A stretch of 56,536 nt of DNA from an uncultured Lewinella sp. (GTDB lineage: Bacteria > Bacteroidota > Bacteroidia > Chitinophagales > Saprospiraceae), in the NCBI GenBank assembly GCA_913057725.1, contig CAJXOS010000023.1, positions 1 to 56,536 of the forward strand. Reading direction: 5' to 3'. The position numbers and the translations under genes were made by a program. The notes under the pieces were generated by a model. The model searched no databases. It was given only the letters and a program-made list of their open reading frames with translations, and was not told where the DNA came from. Within the stretch, counting starts at the first letter, position 1, and each line of letters starts with the position of its first letter. Below are positions 35,307-43,557 of this stretch, in pieces.

Positions 35307-35346
35307 AAAAAAAGCAGGAGAGCAATGAACGTTTTCATTACTCTCC
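35307..35346 (-). terminator. Terminator of the alpha-amylase gene
   Basis: Minus-strand hairpin GGAGAG-(1 mismatch)-AATGAA paired with its complement (35317-35346), followed on the minus strand by TGCTTTTTTT (A-run at 35307-35313). It lies 57 bp beyond the amylase stop. Confidence 0.75.
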
Positions 35347-35402
35347 AGTCCTATCCTATTAAAACCGATGGTTCCGGATGTCGTGTGTAGTGTTGTTGAA
35401 TA

Positions 35403-37211
35403 CTACGGCAGAACAATCAATTTCATAGTTAAGACTTGCTGTTGGTATTGCATCGTGGCCAGATAGATTCCTGCTGGCCAATCGTTGGTGTCAAAGTCAA
35501 ATTGGTGATGGCCGCGCGGCATTTGTCCGGCAGCAATTTCAGTCATGGTTACGCCGGCTAGATTGTGGATGCTAAGCTGTAGTTCACCATCATCAGGTAA
35601 TTGTAGCTGTAGACGCCCCTGATCCTGTATTGGGTTGGGTGTGGCACTGAGTGTAGGGGCCATCCCGTCGGCAAAGCCTGCGCCTATTTCAGGACTAGTA
35701 CTTGGAGCAGCGGTCATGGTGTAGTTCCACCAGTTGCCTTGTTCAATCCAAGCATCCTCACAGGTCCACATGTCGGGGCTTTGTGGGTAACCGTTATTAC
35801 TTACGATGAAGTTACTGCAGTCAGTTCCTGTCAGGGTGTAAGCATACCAGCCGTTGCCAATAGATTGCATCGGTACACCAGGCCAGCCCGTGGTATGGCC
35901 ACTTGGTGAGGCATTCCAGAAGTACAAGTAGGGAGTACTCCAACTACTTGGCTTGAAATGGATAGTCAGATCTCCAGCTGGAGCTTTATCCCATACGGCA
36001 TAGTCATTGCCTGAGGTACGCAGCACCCATCCTGAACCACTTGGTGACCAAGAACCTGGTCCAATTTTCATCGCTACCTTTCCATCAATTTCAGCAGCGT
36101 ATAGGTCCCAGCGAGCTTCCTTGATATCAATGCTACTTTCGCTGTGCAAGCCATTGTCTTTGCGTACTGCGATCAGCTCGTCAATAGCCGTCTTTAGGCC
36201 CCAGTCGAAGTAGTGATCCCAGAATACGGATGGTACACCAGGGTGGGTGAGGATATACGCGTATCCCTGCATCACCTTTCCACCTGGGAACGGCCAGTAG
36301 GCCTGTGTACTCCCTGTATCATGATTGTCGATAAAGGTTACCGCTCTTGAAGGCCACCAACCGATGACGCCTGGCGCACCGCCACCAATATTCAATCTCC
36401 AGTATTGATTATTGACGGCGGCTTGTAAAACGCCTTTTGTAGTGAAGTCAAAAGCTGCCGACTTTCCTTGCGTATCATCAATCCAGTCGACTATCTGCTG
36501 GCGGTGAGCATTTACATTATTCAGATCCAAGTTGTCCCAAAGCTCACCTACTGTGAAGTAAGGGTTTGTTCCATCGTTGTATAGGCCATTGTAGTAGCCA
36601 TTGAAACCACGAACGTAGTCATAACGCCAGCCATCAAATCCAATGGTGTTCTTCAGCCAGTTCATCCAACTGATGAGATCGTTTTGCACAGTGGTATTCG
36701 TGTGGTCGAGGTCGCGGGCGGCGTGGTAGTTGTCGCCGGTGTCCCAGTTTCCACAAGGGTTACCTCCGTTTGAGCCCCACTCGTCATTGGCAATAACGGC
36801 CCAGCAGCCCCAGGTGGGGTTCGTAAAGTCTGCCCAGTTGGTAGTACCTACACGGTGGTTAATCACGATATCAGCTAGAACTTTGATGCCTTGGTTGTGT
36901 AAGGCGCTGATACAGTTGGTGAGTTCTTGTTGAGTTCCGTAGTTCGTACTTACGTCATAGAGTTCGCGCGGAAGATAGCCCTGCGGTGCAGCCGCATCAC
37001 TGGGTGGCGGTAACCACACCATATCAAATTGAGCATCTCCTAATTCTTGCGCCTTACTCTGTACAACATTGTACCAGCCATTCGTATTAGAGTGTGATAC
37101 CCAATTAAATCCTTGTAGCATCACATCCGTGCTCTGGCTGTAATTTTGGTTATAAGCGGTTTCGGCAAATAGGATAGAAGCAATGAAGAAAAGTAGAATT
37201 TTTGCTTTCAT
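35403..37211 (-). CDS. Secreted alpha-amylase (GH13) with starch-binding module and T9SS tail
   Basis: A 602-residue protein with a signal peptide ([15 protein letters not shown]). Residues about 25-395 are a GH13 barrel: DIVINHR (114-120), nucleophile Asp198 (GWRYDYVRG), acid/base Glu223 (VGELWD) and Asp298 (FIDNHDTGS). About 410-500 is a starch-binding module of CBM26 type ([18 protein letters not shown]). About 525-602 is a T9SS sorting domain. It should cut internal alpha-1,4 bonds of starch or glycogen outside the cell. It lies beside the sensor-regulator gene at 37368-39278 on the same strand, 156 bp downstream of it. Confidence 0.93.
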   Translation of the reverse strand: MKAKILLFFIASILFAETAYNQNYSQSTDVMLQGFNWVSHSNTNGWYNVVQSKAQELGDAQFDMVWLPPPSDAAAPQGYLPRELYDVSTNYGTQQELTNCISALHNQGIKVLADIVINHRVGTTNWADFTNPTWGCWAVIANDEWGSNGGNPCGNWDTGDNYHAARDLDHTNTTVQNDLISWMNWLKNTIGFDGWRYDYVRGFNGYYNGLYNDGTNPYFTVGELWDNLDLNNVNAHRQQIVDWIDDTQGKSAAFDFTTKGVLQAAVNNQYWRLNIGGGAPGVIGWWPSRAVTFIDNHDTGSTQAYWPFPGGKVMQGYAYILTHPGVPSVFWDHYFDWGLKTAIDELIAVRKDNGLHSESSIDIKEARWDLYAAEIDGKVAMKIGPGSWSPSGSGWVLRTSGNDYAVWDKAPAGDLTIHFKPSSWSTPYLYFWNASPSGHTTGWPGVPMQSIGNGWYAYTLTGTDCSNFIVSNNGYPQSPDMWTCEDAWIEQGNWWNYTMTAAPSTSPEIGAGFADGMAPTLSATPNPIQDQGRLQLQLPDDGELQLSIHNLAGVTMTEIAAGQMPRGHHQFDFDTNDWPAGIYLATMQYQQQVLTMKLIVLP

Positions 37212-37316
37212 AACTCCTTTGTTTAATATTATTTCGACTATAAAACTTTCGTAAATCTAGTACGATAAAAAGGAGTTTGCGCACCGTTTTATAAGGTGGT
37301 CGGAATTTGCCTTCAA

Positions 37317-37352
37317 AAAGTGGGACTTTGGAAAGTGGTACTTTTAAAGTGC
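37317..37352. promoter_or_regulatory. Overlapping AAAGT/ACTTT palindromes upstream of the amylase gene
   Basis: Two 13-bp palindromes, AAAGTGGGACTTT (37317-37329) and AAAGTGGTACTTT (37332-37344), 15 bp apart, with a further half-site AAAGTGC. They lie between the regulator stop (37368) and the amylase start (37211). They could be an operator or part of the regulator's terminator. Confidence 0.4.
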
Positions 37353-37367
37353 TGTAAATCAGTGGCT

Positions 37368-39278
37368 TTATTCTTGTTGTTCTCGTAAGAACTCACGCGG
37401 GGTTTGGCCTGTATGCTTCTTGAAAGCCCGATTGAAGGCCGTTTTGGAATTGAAGCCAGCTTCGAGGGCAAGGCTCAAGATGGTGCGTTCTTGGTGGTCA
37501 CCAGAGCGAATCCGTTGCTTGAAAGCTTCAATGCGATAGCCATTGACGTAATCGAAAAAATTCTTCTCAAATCCATCGTTAATGACCTTGGAGAGCTGAT
37601 GGCTTGGTAGTTGTACTTGCGCTGCTAACTCACTTAAACTTAAGCCAGGGTTGAGGTATGGCCTCGCCTCCTGCATGACTTGTTCGAGTTTTTCCAAATC
37701 ACTGAGCGGAGGGGCCACGGCTCCACTATTATTAGCAGATGAGCTGATTTTCGTGCTATGCTCAATGTCGTGAGATAGCTCAAGGCGTCCAACCGCTTCT
37801 TCTGCAAGGATAGGATTCACAGCCATGATTGGGAGTTTTGGACTCCGGAATACTTGTGGCTGACGCATAGCATAGTACCCCATAGTATATGCTCCCACTG
37901 CCAAGACCAGCCAGGTAGCGTCTGTCATGCGGTCCGTTATCCCAATCCAGTGTTGGTTTAGCGCGATACCAATAAAGCCGATCAGATATGTACTCATCCA
38001 AACCAGGAGGCAGAGAGAATGGATATAAAAAACCGTCCAAAGGAAGCCCATGACTGGAGAAGATTCATCGTCTGTTCCTAGCTGTAGTCGCTTCAAGAAG
38101 TTATGGCTTAATACCCAGTAAAAACCACTGAACACTAAGCCCGCCATTGCCGATCCAATGAAGAAGGATCTCAGTTCGAGATTGACTACCTGCGTCGTGA
38201 AATCGAAATTGCTCATCCCAATCACGGGTAGATAAATCCCAATGGCAATAATGAAAGGAATGAAATGCACCCCCCAATGCCATTGTCGGCCACTCTTGGG
38301 TTGTAAGGACCGAAGGTATAGCCAGAAGATGGGGCCATAGGTGAAGTAGATCAGATCAGGTACGAGCAGAATCTTGGGATACTGTTGGAATATTTCCCGA
38401 TCAAAGGCGCCGATCCGGGCCAGGAATGTAATTGAAAGTAAGATGAGCAACAAAGAAAGAAGTCGACTAGTGGTACTGCCAGCTTCTTTGAAACTGTTGA
38501 TGGCAACGACAAGGAGTAAACCTTGGATCGCAGCGAGCAATAGAAAGATTTCATACCAACTGATACGGTTGCCTGCCAAGTCCTCCCAGTTAGCGACTTC
38601 GATTCGGACTATTGGTTGATTGCTACCGTCCTGATACTCATAACGGCGGTTTGGGCGAGCCAGTCCATTAGTCCGACTTTCAACTGTAGTCCAGCTACCT
38701 CGACTAATCTTGTACTCTGTAAGTTGATTTCTAATGGGCACCATCGCCTGGAAAAAGCCATTGGAGTCCCTTTCCATTCTGAAATCAGGATCAGCAGGGG
38801 ACCAGCCATTGAAGGAGCCTACAATGTAGAGGGTGGCGTCTGGTGGAGTATTCTCTGGTAAGCTGGTAATTCGTACTAGGATGGTGTCGCGATAGGGTAG
38901 GGCCTCTTTGAGATCCTCCCAACCAGCAATATTAATGCGGACGGTATCCCTTAATTGATCATTATACACGTAGCTTCTATTGCCAATGGGCTCAGCGAGG
39001 CTACCTCCTTCTACCTTTTTCCATGACCCTCGAGTGATCTTGTACTCAAAGTCCGGCATCGGTGTGAGAAAATCATATTGCCATTGGCCGCCATCGAGGG
39101 AGGAGAAACGGAAGTTATCATCCTTGGGGTCCCAATTATTGAAGCTACCGACTAAATAGAGTGTGTCTTCCGCAGGCGTGTAAGATGGTGATTGTTCCAC
39201 AATGACCGTGAGCTGTGCCTGGAGTAGATTTGGCAACAGGAGGATCATGAACAAGCACCAAAATGAGCCCTTATACAT
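37368..39278 (-). CDS. Membrane sensor-regulator: two CBM-like domains, 7 TM helices, AraC HTH
   Basis: A 636-residue protein. After a signal peptide come two similar domains, about 38-120 and 148-232, each with YLVGSFNNWDPKD/YIVGSFNGWSPAD and EYKITRGSWKKVE/EYKISRGSWTTVE, a pattern seen in CBM20/CBM48-type starch-binding domains. Then seven hydrophobic helices span about 243-470. The last ~100 residues are an AraC-type DNA-binding domain (LSELAAQVQLPSHQLSKVINDGF, ILSLALEAGFNSKTAFNRAFKKHTGQTPREF). This is a one-protein route from external glucan to a DNA-binding domain held at the membrane. The adjacent amylase is the obvious target. The sensing role is inferred. Confidence 0.88.
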   Translation of the reverse strand: MYKGSFWCLFMILLLPNLLQAQLTVIVEQSPSYTPAEDTLYLVGSFNNWDPKDDNFRFSSLDGGQWQYDFLTPMPDFEYKITRGSWKKVEGGSLAEPIGNRSYVYNDQLRDTVRINIAGWEDLKEALPYRDTILVRITSLPENTPPDATLYIVGSFNGWSPADPDFRMERDSNGFFQAMVPIRNQLTEYKISRGSWTTVESRTNGLARPNRRYEYQDGSNQPIVRIEVANWEDLAGNRISWYEIFLLLAAIQGLLLVVAINSFKEAGSTTSRLLSLLLILLSITFLARIGAFDREIFQQYPKILLVPDLIYFTYGPIFWLYLRSLQPKSGRQWHWGVHFIPFIIAIGIYLPVIGMSNFDFTTQVVNLELRSFFIGSAMAGLVFSGFYWVLSHNFLKRLQLGTDDESSPVMGFLWTVFYIHSLCLLVWMSTYLIGFIGIALNQHWIGITDRMTDATWLVLAVGAYTMGYYAMRQPQVFRSPKLPIMAVNPILAEEAVGRLELSHDIEHSTKISSSANNSGAVAPPLSDLEKLEQVMQEARPYLNPGLSLSELAAQVQLPSHQLSKVINDGFEKNFFDYVNGYRIEAFKQRIRSGDHQERTILSLALEAGFNSKTAFNRAFKKHTGQTPREFLREQQE

Positions 39279-39288
39279 GCGGGGGATT

Positions 39289-39323
39289 TAATCGGATTTC
39301 AAACAAATATAATCGGATTTCAA
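39289..39323. promoter_or_regulatory. Direct repeats 21 bp apart around the -7 box of the AraC-type regulator gene
   Basis: TAATCGGATTTCAA occurs at 39289-39302 and 39310-39323, exactly 21 bp apart. Between and partly overlapping them is a minus-strand TATATTTG box (39304-39311), the -7 element of the gene starting at 39278. Directly repeated half-sites two helical turns apart are the known AraC binding geometry (araI1/I2). Confidence 0.55.
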
Positions 39324-39339
39324 CGACCCGTTCTTACAA

Positions 39340-40968
39340 TCAACTCAAAAAGGCGAATAGGAGCTGGACAAAGAGAATTTTTGTGATCAATACAATGGGT
39401 AAGATCAGTGTAAAACCCATGCTTGGTAGTCGATTCCCGGCGCGGTCTAGCGCGAATTCTAAAATCGCCGGTTGCGTGGCAATCATACCTGTCAGGAGGC
39501 CAAATGGGATTCGGAGCCACTTGTAGCCCAGCCATAAGGTCACGAAAGCTGTGGTAATGGCAATTATGGCTCCACATAAGAAGAGCCATCCACCACCGCC
39601 GGCTAGAATTGTGTTCAAGAAGGTGTGACCTGAGCGAATTCCAATACCGGCCAAGAGTAGTATTAATCCCAATTGTCTTAGTACACGATTGGCACCAAAG
39701 GGCAGCGTCCAGACGATGGGGCCCGTTCTTCTGAGCGCACCTAGGATCAGCGCCACTACCAGTGGTCCACCAGCAAAGCCTAGGTTAAAGGATAGTCCTC
39801 CCGGTAATGTAAAGGTGAGCATACCCAGCATTAGTCCTAGGGCCATTCCAGATCCAAACGATAAGAGGTTGATATGATTAAGCGCTTCGTAGCTATTGCC
39901 AAATAGTTGCTTGAGGTCGTCGAAGTCTTTTCTTCGGGCAATGACGAGTACCCGATCGCCAAGCTCTAGTACTGTATCACCGCTGGCTAGGAGGTCAACA
40001 TCTCCCCGTTGTACTCGTGTGATGATCGTAGAAAACTTCTCAGCGAGATTCAGCGAAGCAATCTTCTCGCCGGCGATATTAGGATTTGAGACAAACAGGC
40101 GACGGACATCGTAGGCAGTACGATCATAGGACAGTTCCTGTTCGTGCACCTCTCCCAGCATTTCGGTGGCCTCGTCCATGACGGCGGCATTACCGATTAT
40201 GACCAATCGATCACCTACCTCCAGTTGAGTGTCCATGTTGGGTAATTGGTCTACCCCTTTTCTTTGCATGCGACCGAACACGAGTCGTTTTTTGAATCGC
40301 TGAAAGACTTCTCTAATGGCAAGTCCTGCTATCTCTTCATTGGTAATCACGATCGTTTGGCGTCGGATATTATCTCCTGACAAGATCAGATTCTGCTCCG
40401 CTAGTTCTTGCGGATAGTTTATACGGAACCAACGTTGCATTACGCTAATGGCGAACATAACCCCAAGCACACCCATTGGGTAGGAGAGGGAGTACCCAAC
40501 TACTGCCGCATTGCTCATGGCCTCTTGTACTTCGGCTGGTTGGGTGAGCTGGATCAGATCCAATAAACCCGCAAGTGATGCTGTATTGGTACTACTACCA
40601 GCTAGCAAGCCGGCTGCAGTGGCAGCATTAAGGTCGAATAGATAGTAGAGGCCGACCGTAATCAAAGTGCTGAAAATGAGCATGGCCAGGATAAAAGAGA
40701 AGTTTCGCCAGCCCTGTGCACGGAAGGTGGAGAAAAAGCTTGGTCCACTACTCAGGCCGATCGTATAGACAAACATTGATAAGCCTAATACGATGACGAT
40801 ATCTGGCATACTAAGACCTGGATCGATAGCACCAAATGCCAAGCCGACGAACAGTACAGCCGCCACGCCCAACTTAGTGCCACGGATGGGAATATTCCCG
40901 ACCCAGTAGCCAATAGCGGATACTACAAAGAGGAGCAGAACCGGAGATTCTTTGAACGCTTCTATCAT
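39340..40968 (-). CDS. YidE/YbjL-type transporter with two RCK-C domains
   Basis: A 542-residue inner-membrane protein of the aspartate:alanine exchanger family. Two hydrophobic halves (about 1-175 and 365-542, with about ten helices in all) carry the family repeat, GLSSGPSFFSTF in the first and GIGIRSGHTFLNTILAGG in the second. Between them lie two TrkA-C/RCK-C domains (LEVGDRLVIIGN, LELGDRVLVIARR). The substrate is unknown. It follows the 40987-41643 gene by 18 bp and is probably co-transcribed. Confidence 0.88.
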   Translation of the reverse strand: MIEAFKESPVLLLFVVSAIGYWVGNIPIRGTKLGVAAVLFVGLAFGAIDPGLSMPDIVIVLGLSMFVYTIGLSSGPSFFSTFRAQGWRNFSFILAMLIFSTLITVGLYYLFDLNAATAAGLLAGSSTNTASLAGLLDLIQLTQPAEVQEAMSNAAVVGYSLSYPMGVLGVMFAISVMQRWFRINYPQELAEQNLILSGDNIRRQTIVITNEEIAGLAIREVFQRFKKRLVFGRMQRKGVDQLPNMDTQLEVGDRLVIIGNAAVMDEATEMLGEVHEQELSYDRTAYDVRRLFVSNPNIAGEKIASLNLAEKFSTIITRVQRGDVDLLASGDTVLELGDRVLVIARRKDFDDLKQLFGNSYEALNHINLLSFGSGMALGLMLGMLTFTLPGGLSFNLGFAGGPLVVALILGALRRTGPIVWTLPFGANRVLRQLGLILLLAGIGIRSGHTFLNTILAGGGGWLFLCGAIIAITTAFVTLWLGYKWLRIPFGLLTGMIATQPAILEFALDRAGNRLPSMGFTLILPIVLITKILFVQLLFAFLS

Positions 40969-40986
40969 GCCGCAAAGGTAGGTATA

Positions 40987-41643
40987 TTATCGGCTAAGAA
41001 AGGCTAGAGACTTGCGATAAGCTCGCCAGAAAGTCAAGGCTTCTCCGGCACCCAAAACCACCAAGCCCAAGAGGAAAATTAGATTACGGCTTAGTTCGAT
41101 TCCAGCAGTGTACTGATTGTAGAAGTGGCGTACAAAAAGTACCTCCACCAAAATGACCAGGGCAGATAGGCCAAACAGCAAGATTGAAGCCGCCCGAGTA
41201 TGCCTGTTGATGAGTGTATCTTGCTGACGGATAGCTTTGCGTAGCAGTAGCAATGCTAGCTCATGCTCTCGGTTGATGCGCAGTAATTCGCAGCAAACGT
41301 GCTCTGCCTTCTCCGTCTGTAGTGTTTGCAAGTACGCGGCCGCTTTGCGAAAAAGTAGCTGCTCAAACTGTTCTTGCTGATTCGAGTTGCTGGATAAGAT
41401 GTAATCCCCTTCCAAGGTCACTAGAATAGCTTGGTCTACGACTGCTAAAAACTGACGGTAAGCTCCCACCTCGAAGAGTGCGTGCGTAAACGTCTGCTGC
41501 ATTTCATAGAACTCCTCTAATTCTAAGTTCTCAATTTCGTCCTCTTTTTCCTCATAGAAACGGATAATACCGTGGTAGTCCTTCGGCTCGATAGCCAGAA
41601 AGTCGCGGTAAACCCGGGAATGAATGATTGGACGAAATGCCAT
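40987..41643 (-). CDS. Hypothetical helical membrane protein
   Basis: A 218-residue protein: a helical, TPR-like N-terminal part (about 20-145, rich in Glu/Leu/Gln), then two transmembrane helices (about 148-170 and 184-205) with a basic C-terminus. No family recognised. Its promoter has a perfect -7 box (41678-41685). It is probably an operon partner of the transporter gene and may assist or regulate it. Confidence 0.65.
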   Translation of the reverse strand: MAFRPIIHSRVYRDFLAIEPKDYHGIIRFYEEKEDEIENLELEEFYEMQQTFTHALFEVGAYRQFLAVVDQAILVTLEGDYILSSNSNQQEQFEQLLFRKAAAYLQTLQTEKAEHVCCELLRINREHELALLLLRKAIRQQDTLINRHTRAASILLFGLSALVILVEVLFVRHFYNQYTAGIELSRNLIFLLGLVVLGAGEALTFWRAYRKSLAFLSR

Positions 41644-41677
41644 ATGGTTTTGAAACGAGTCAATGTTAATTGAGGTT

Positions 41678-41685
41678 CAAATTTA
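41678..41685 (-). promoter_or_regulatory. -7 box TAAATTTG for the 41643-39340 operon
   Basis: On the minus strand TAAATTTG matches TAnnTTTG exactly, 35 nt before the ATG at 41643. No good -33 TTG is seen at the right distance. Confidence 0.4.
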
Positions 41686-41768
41686 AGGGGGAAACTTGAC
41701 TGCATGCATAATGCTAGACAGATTCTGACTCGTTTATGACAGGCTGTCGTAACTTACTCCAAAAGATT

Positions 41769-42602
41769 ATGCGGAAACGAGTAGTACTTGGGGCGATACT
41801 GTTTGTGCTTTTCTGTGTTGGTCTGGCGGGGCAATCGAGCGTCATGGCTTACAATATCCGTTACAACAACCCGAACGATGGTCCCGATTGGTGGGAGCAC
41901 CGCAAGGAGGAGGTTGTTGAATTAATGGCCTACTATCAAGCAGACTTCATCGGAGTTCAAGAGGCATTACCTGAGCAGACTTCTTTTATTGATCAACAGC
42001 TCAGCGAGTACCATTATATCGGCTTCGGCCGCGACGGTGAAGGTACAGATAGTGAAGGCGCTCCTATCTTTTACAAACACAGTGAATTCGAACTTCTCAA
42101 GAGTGAAGTATTGTGGCTTTCTGAAACACCAACCTCTATTTCCAAAGGATGGGATGCGGCCTTAAATAGAGTTACGACCTATGGCGTTTTCCGGCACCGG
42201 CAAACAGGAGACACACTGCACATCTTCAATTGTCATTTTGATCATCGAGGAGAGGTAGCTCGCGAAAAATCCGCAGAACTACTAGTTGATCTACTGAAGA
42301 CAAAAGGACTCCAGAATAAAGGGGTGATCCTTATGGGAGATTTGAACTGTGAGCCGGAAAGCAGGCCGATGCAAGTTCTACTGGCGACGTACGAAGACAC
42401 CTATCATGGCAAAGGCTATCAAGCTTATGGCCCGAAAGGAACATTTAATGGCTTTGATACAGAACTGGAAGTGACGGCCCGGATTGATTACATTCTGACT
42501 CGTGGCTTGCAGGCCACAAGTCATCGCATTATTGACGATCGCCGCCGAAACAATCGTTATCCGTCCGATCATTTTCCGGTATTGGTTCGCTTTTCCATGT
42601 AA
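41769..42602 (+). CDS. Secreted endonuclease/exonuclease/phosphatase family hydrolase
   Basis: Start at 41769 gives 277 residues with a signal peptide (RKRVVLGAILFVLFCVGLAGQ). The EEP fold motifs are MAYNIRYNNPNDGPDWW (with Asn), FIGVQEALPEQ (metal Glu), NCHFDHRGEVAR, LMGDLNCEPES and the final YPSDHFPVL. Family members hydrolyse phosphodiesters or phosphomonoesters with Mg2+; an exported, lone-domain form might act on nucleic acid, sphingomyelin or inositol phosphates. The substrate is not determinable. Confidence 0.9.
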   Translation: MRKRVVLGAILFVLFCVGLAGQSSVMAYNIRYNNPNDGPDWWEHRKEEVVELMAYYQADFIGVQEALPEQTSFIDQQLSEYHYIGFGRDGEGTDSEGAPIFYKHSEFELLKSEVLWLSETPTSISKGWDAALNRVTTYGVFRHRQTGDTLHIFNCHFDHRGEVAREKSAELLVDLLKTKGLQNKGVILMGDLNCEPESRPMQVLLATYEDTYHGKGYQAYGPKGTFNGFDTELEVTARIDYILTRGLQATSHRIIDDRRRNNRYPSDHFPVLVRFSM

Positions 42603-42667
42603 TGAGGAGTAGCCATCACCAGCATCCTTAACCGAGAAAATCTTATCCTTTCTTTACCCTAACGCCT

Positions 42668-43438
42668 ATGCTTCGATTCTTTCGCAAAATTCGTCAGCAA
42701 TATGTACAAAGCGGAGCCTTCAGCAAGTACTTAATGTATGCTGTTGGTGAGATTGCTTTAGTGGTCATTGGTATCCTTTTGGCTTTGGCCATTACTAATG
42801 CCAATGAGGATCGTTTAACCCGCAATAAGGAACATGTGTATTTGCAGGGTCTACAACGCGACTTCATGGCGAGTAGAATGAAGCTAGTAGAGCTGCTGAG
42901 AGTAAATGAGCAAAACTACGCGGAGGCTAAAAGAATTGCCAATTACATGAGTAATGAGGAGGAAGTCCCAACCGAGCAGGAGCTATCCGAACTTTTGTTT
43001 CAGGCCTTTGCTTATGATATTTCCTTTAATCCGAACAATTCGCTGTTAGCTGAGATGATCAGTTCTGGTAGCCTCAAAGATTTATCTAATGCCGAGCTGC
43101 GTAAACAGCTCACCAATTGGAACGCCTTCCTAGACGACATTGCTAGACAAGAAGCTGATCTGCGTGATCAGAGAGAAAAGCTTCTGGACATTTTTCGAGA
43201 AGATCAGTACCACATTCGGACCGTATTGGACCAAGTTGGTGCTTCGGAGGAGATAATGGGCTTGGGCGCTAGTAGGGGCAGTCACAGTAACCTGGATGTA
43301 CTCAATTCTACTGCTTTTGAAAACAGCTTGATGATTTTCATCCTTACTAGCATCTTGACGGAAACGGAACATTACCAACCGTTGCTGGTAGAGCTTGATG
43401 CTATTTTGACAGCCATTTCGTCAGAAGTTGAAGAATAA
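42668..43438 (+). CDS. DUF6090 family protein
   Basis: A 256-residue protein beginning LRFFRKIRQQYVQSGAFSKY, then a single membrane helix (YAVGEIALVVIGILLALAI, about 23-42), and a long helical, charged C-terminal part. The N-terminal pattern is characteristic of DUF6090, a widespread Bacteroidota family of unknown function. Downstream of the EEP hydrolase by 65 bp, same strand. Confidence 0.85.
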   Translation: MLRFFRKIRQQYVQSGAFSKYLMYAVGEIALVVIGILLALAITNANEDRLTRNKEHVYLQGLQRDFMASRMKLVELLRVNEQNYAEAKRIANYMSNEEEVPTEQELSELLFQAFAYDISFNPNNSLLAEMISSGSLKDLSNAELRKQLTNWNAFLDDIARQEADLRDQREKLLDIFREDQYHIRTVLDQVGASEEIMGLGASRGSHSNLDVLNSTAFENSLMIFILTSILTETEHYQPLLVELDAILTAISSEVEE

Positions 43439-43557
43439 GTCTCGCTTAGTCTGAATGTGATGGCTAAGTTTCGAAGGCGTGGCATGAAAACTGCCTAAAG
43501 TGCTATCTTTCCTCCATTGATGTCATACGAGGTTAGTTGCCTCACCACCTTTGAAAA

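Noticed and set aside
35035..35325. A 96-codon minus-strand frame with internal repeats
   Set aside because: It is the translation of the GC-rich palindromic array and the two terminators; the repeats are explained as DNA elements and not as a protein.
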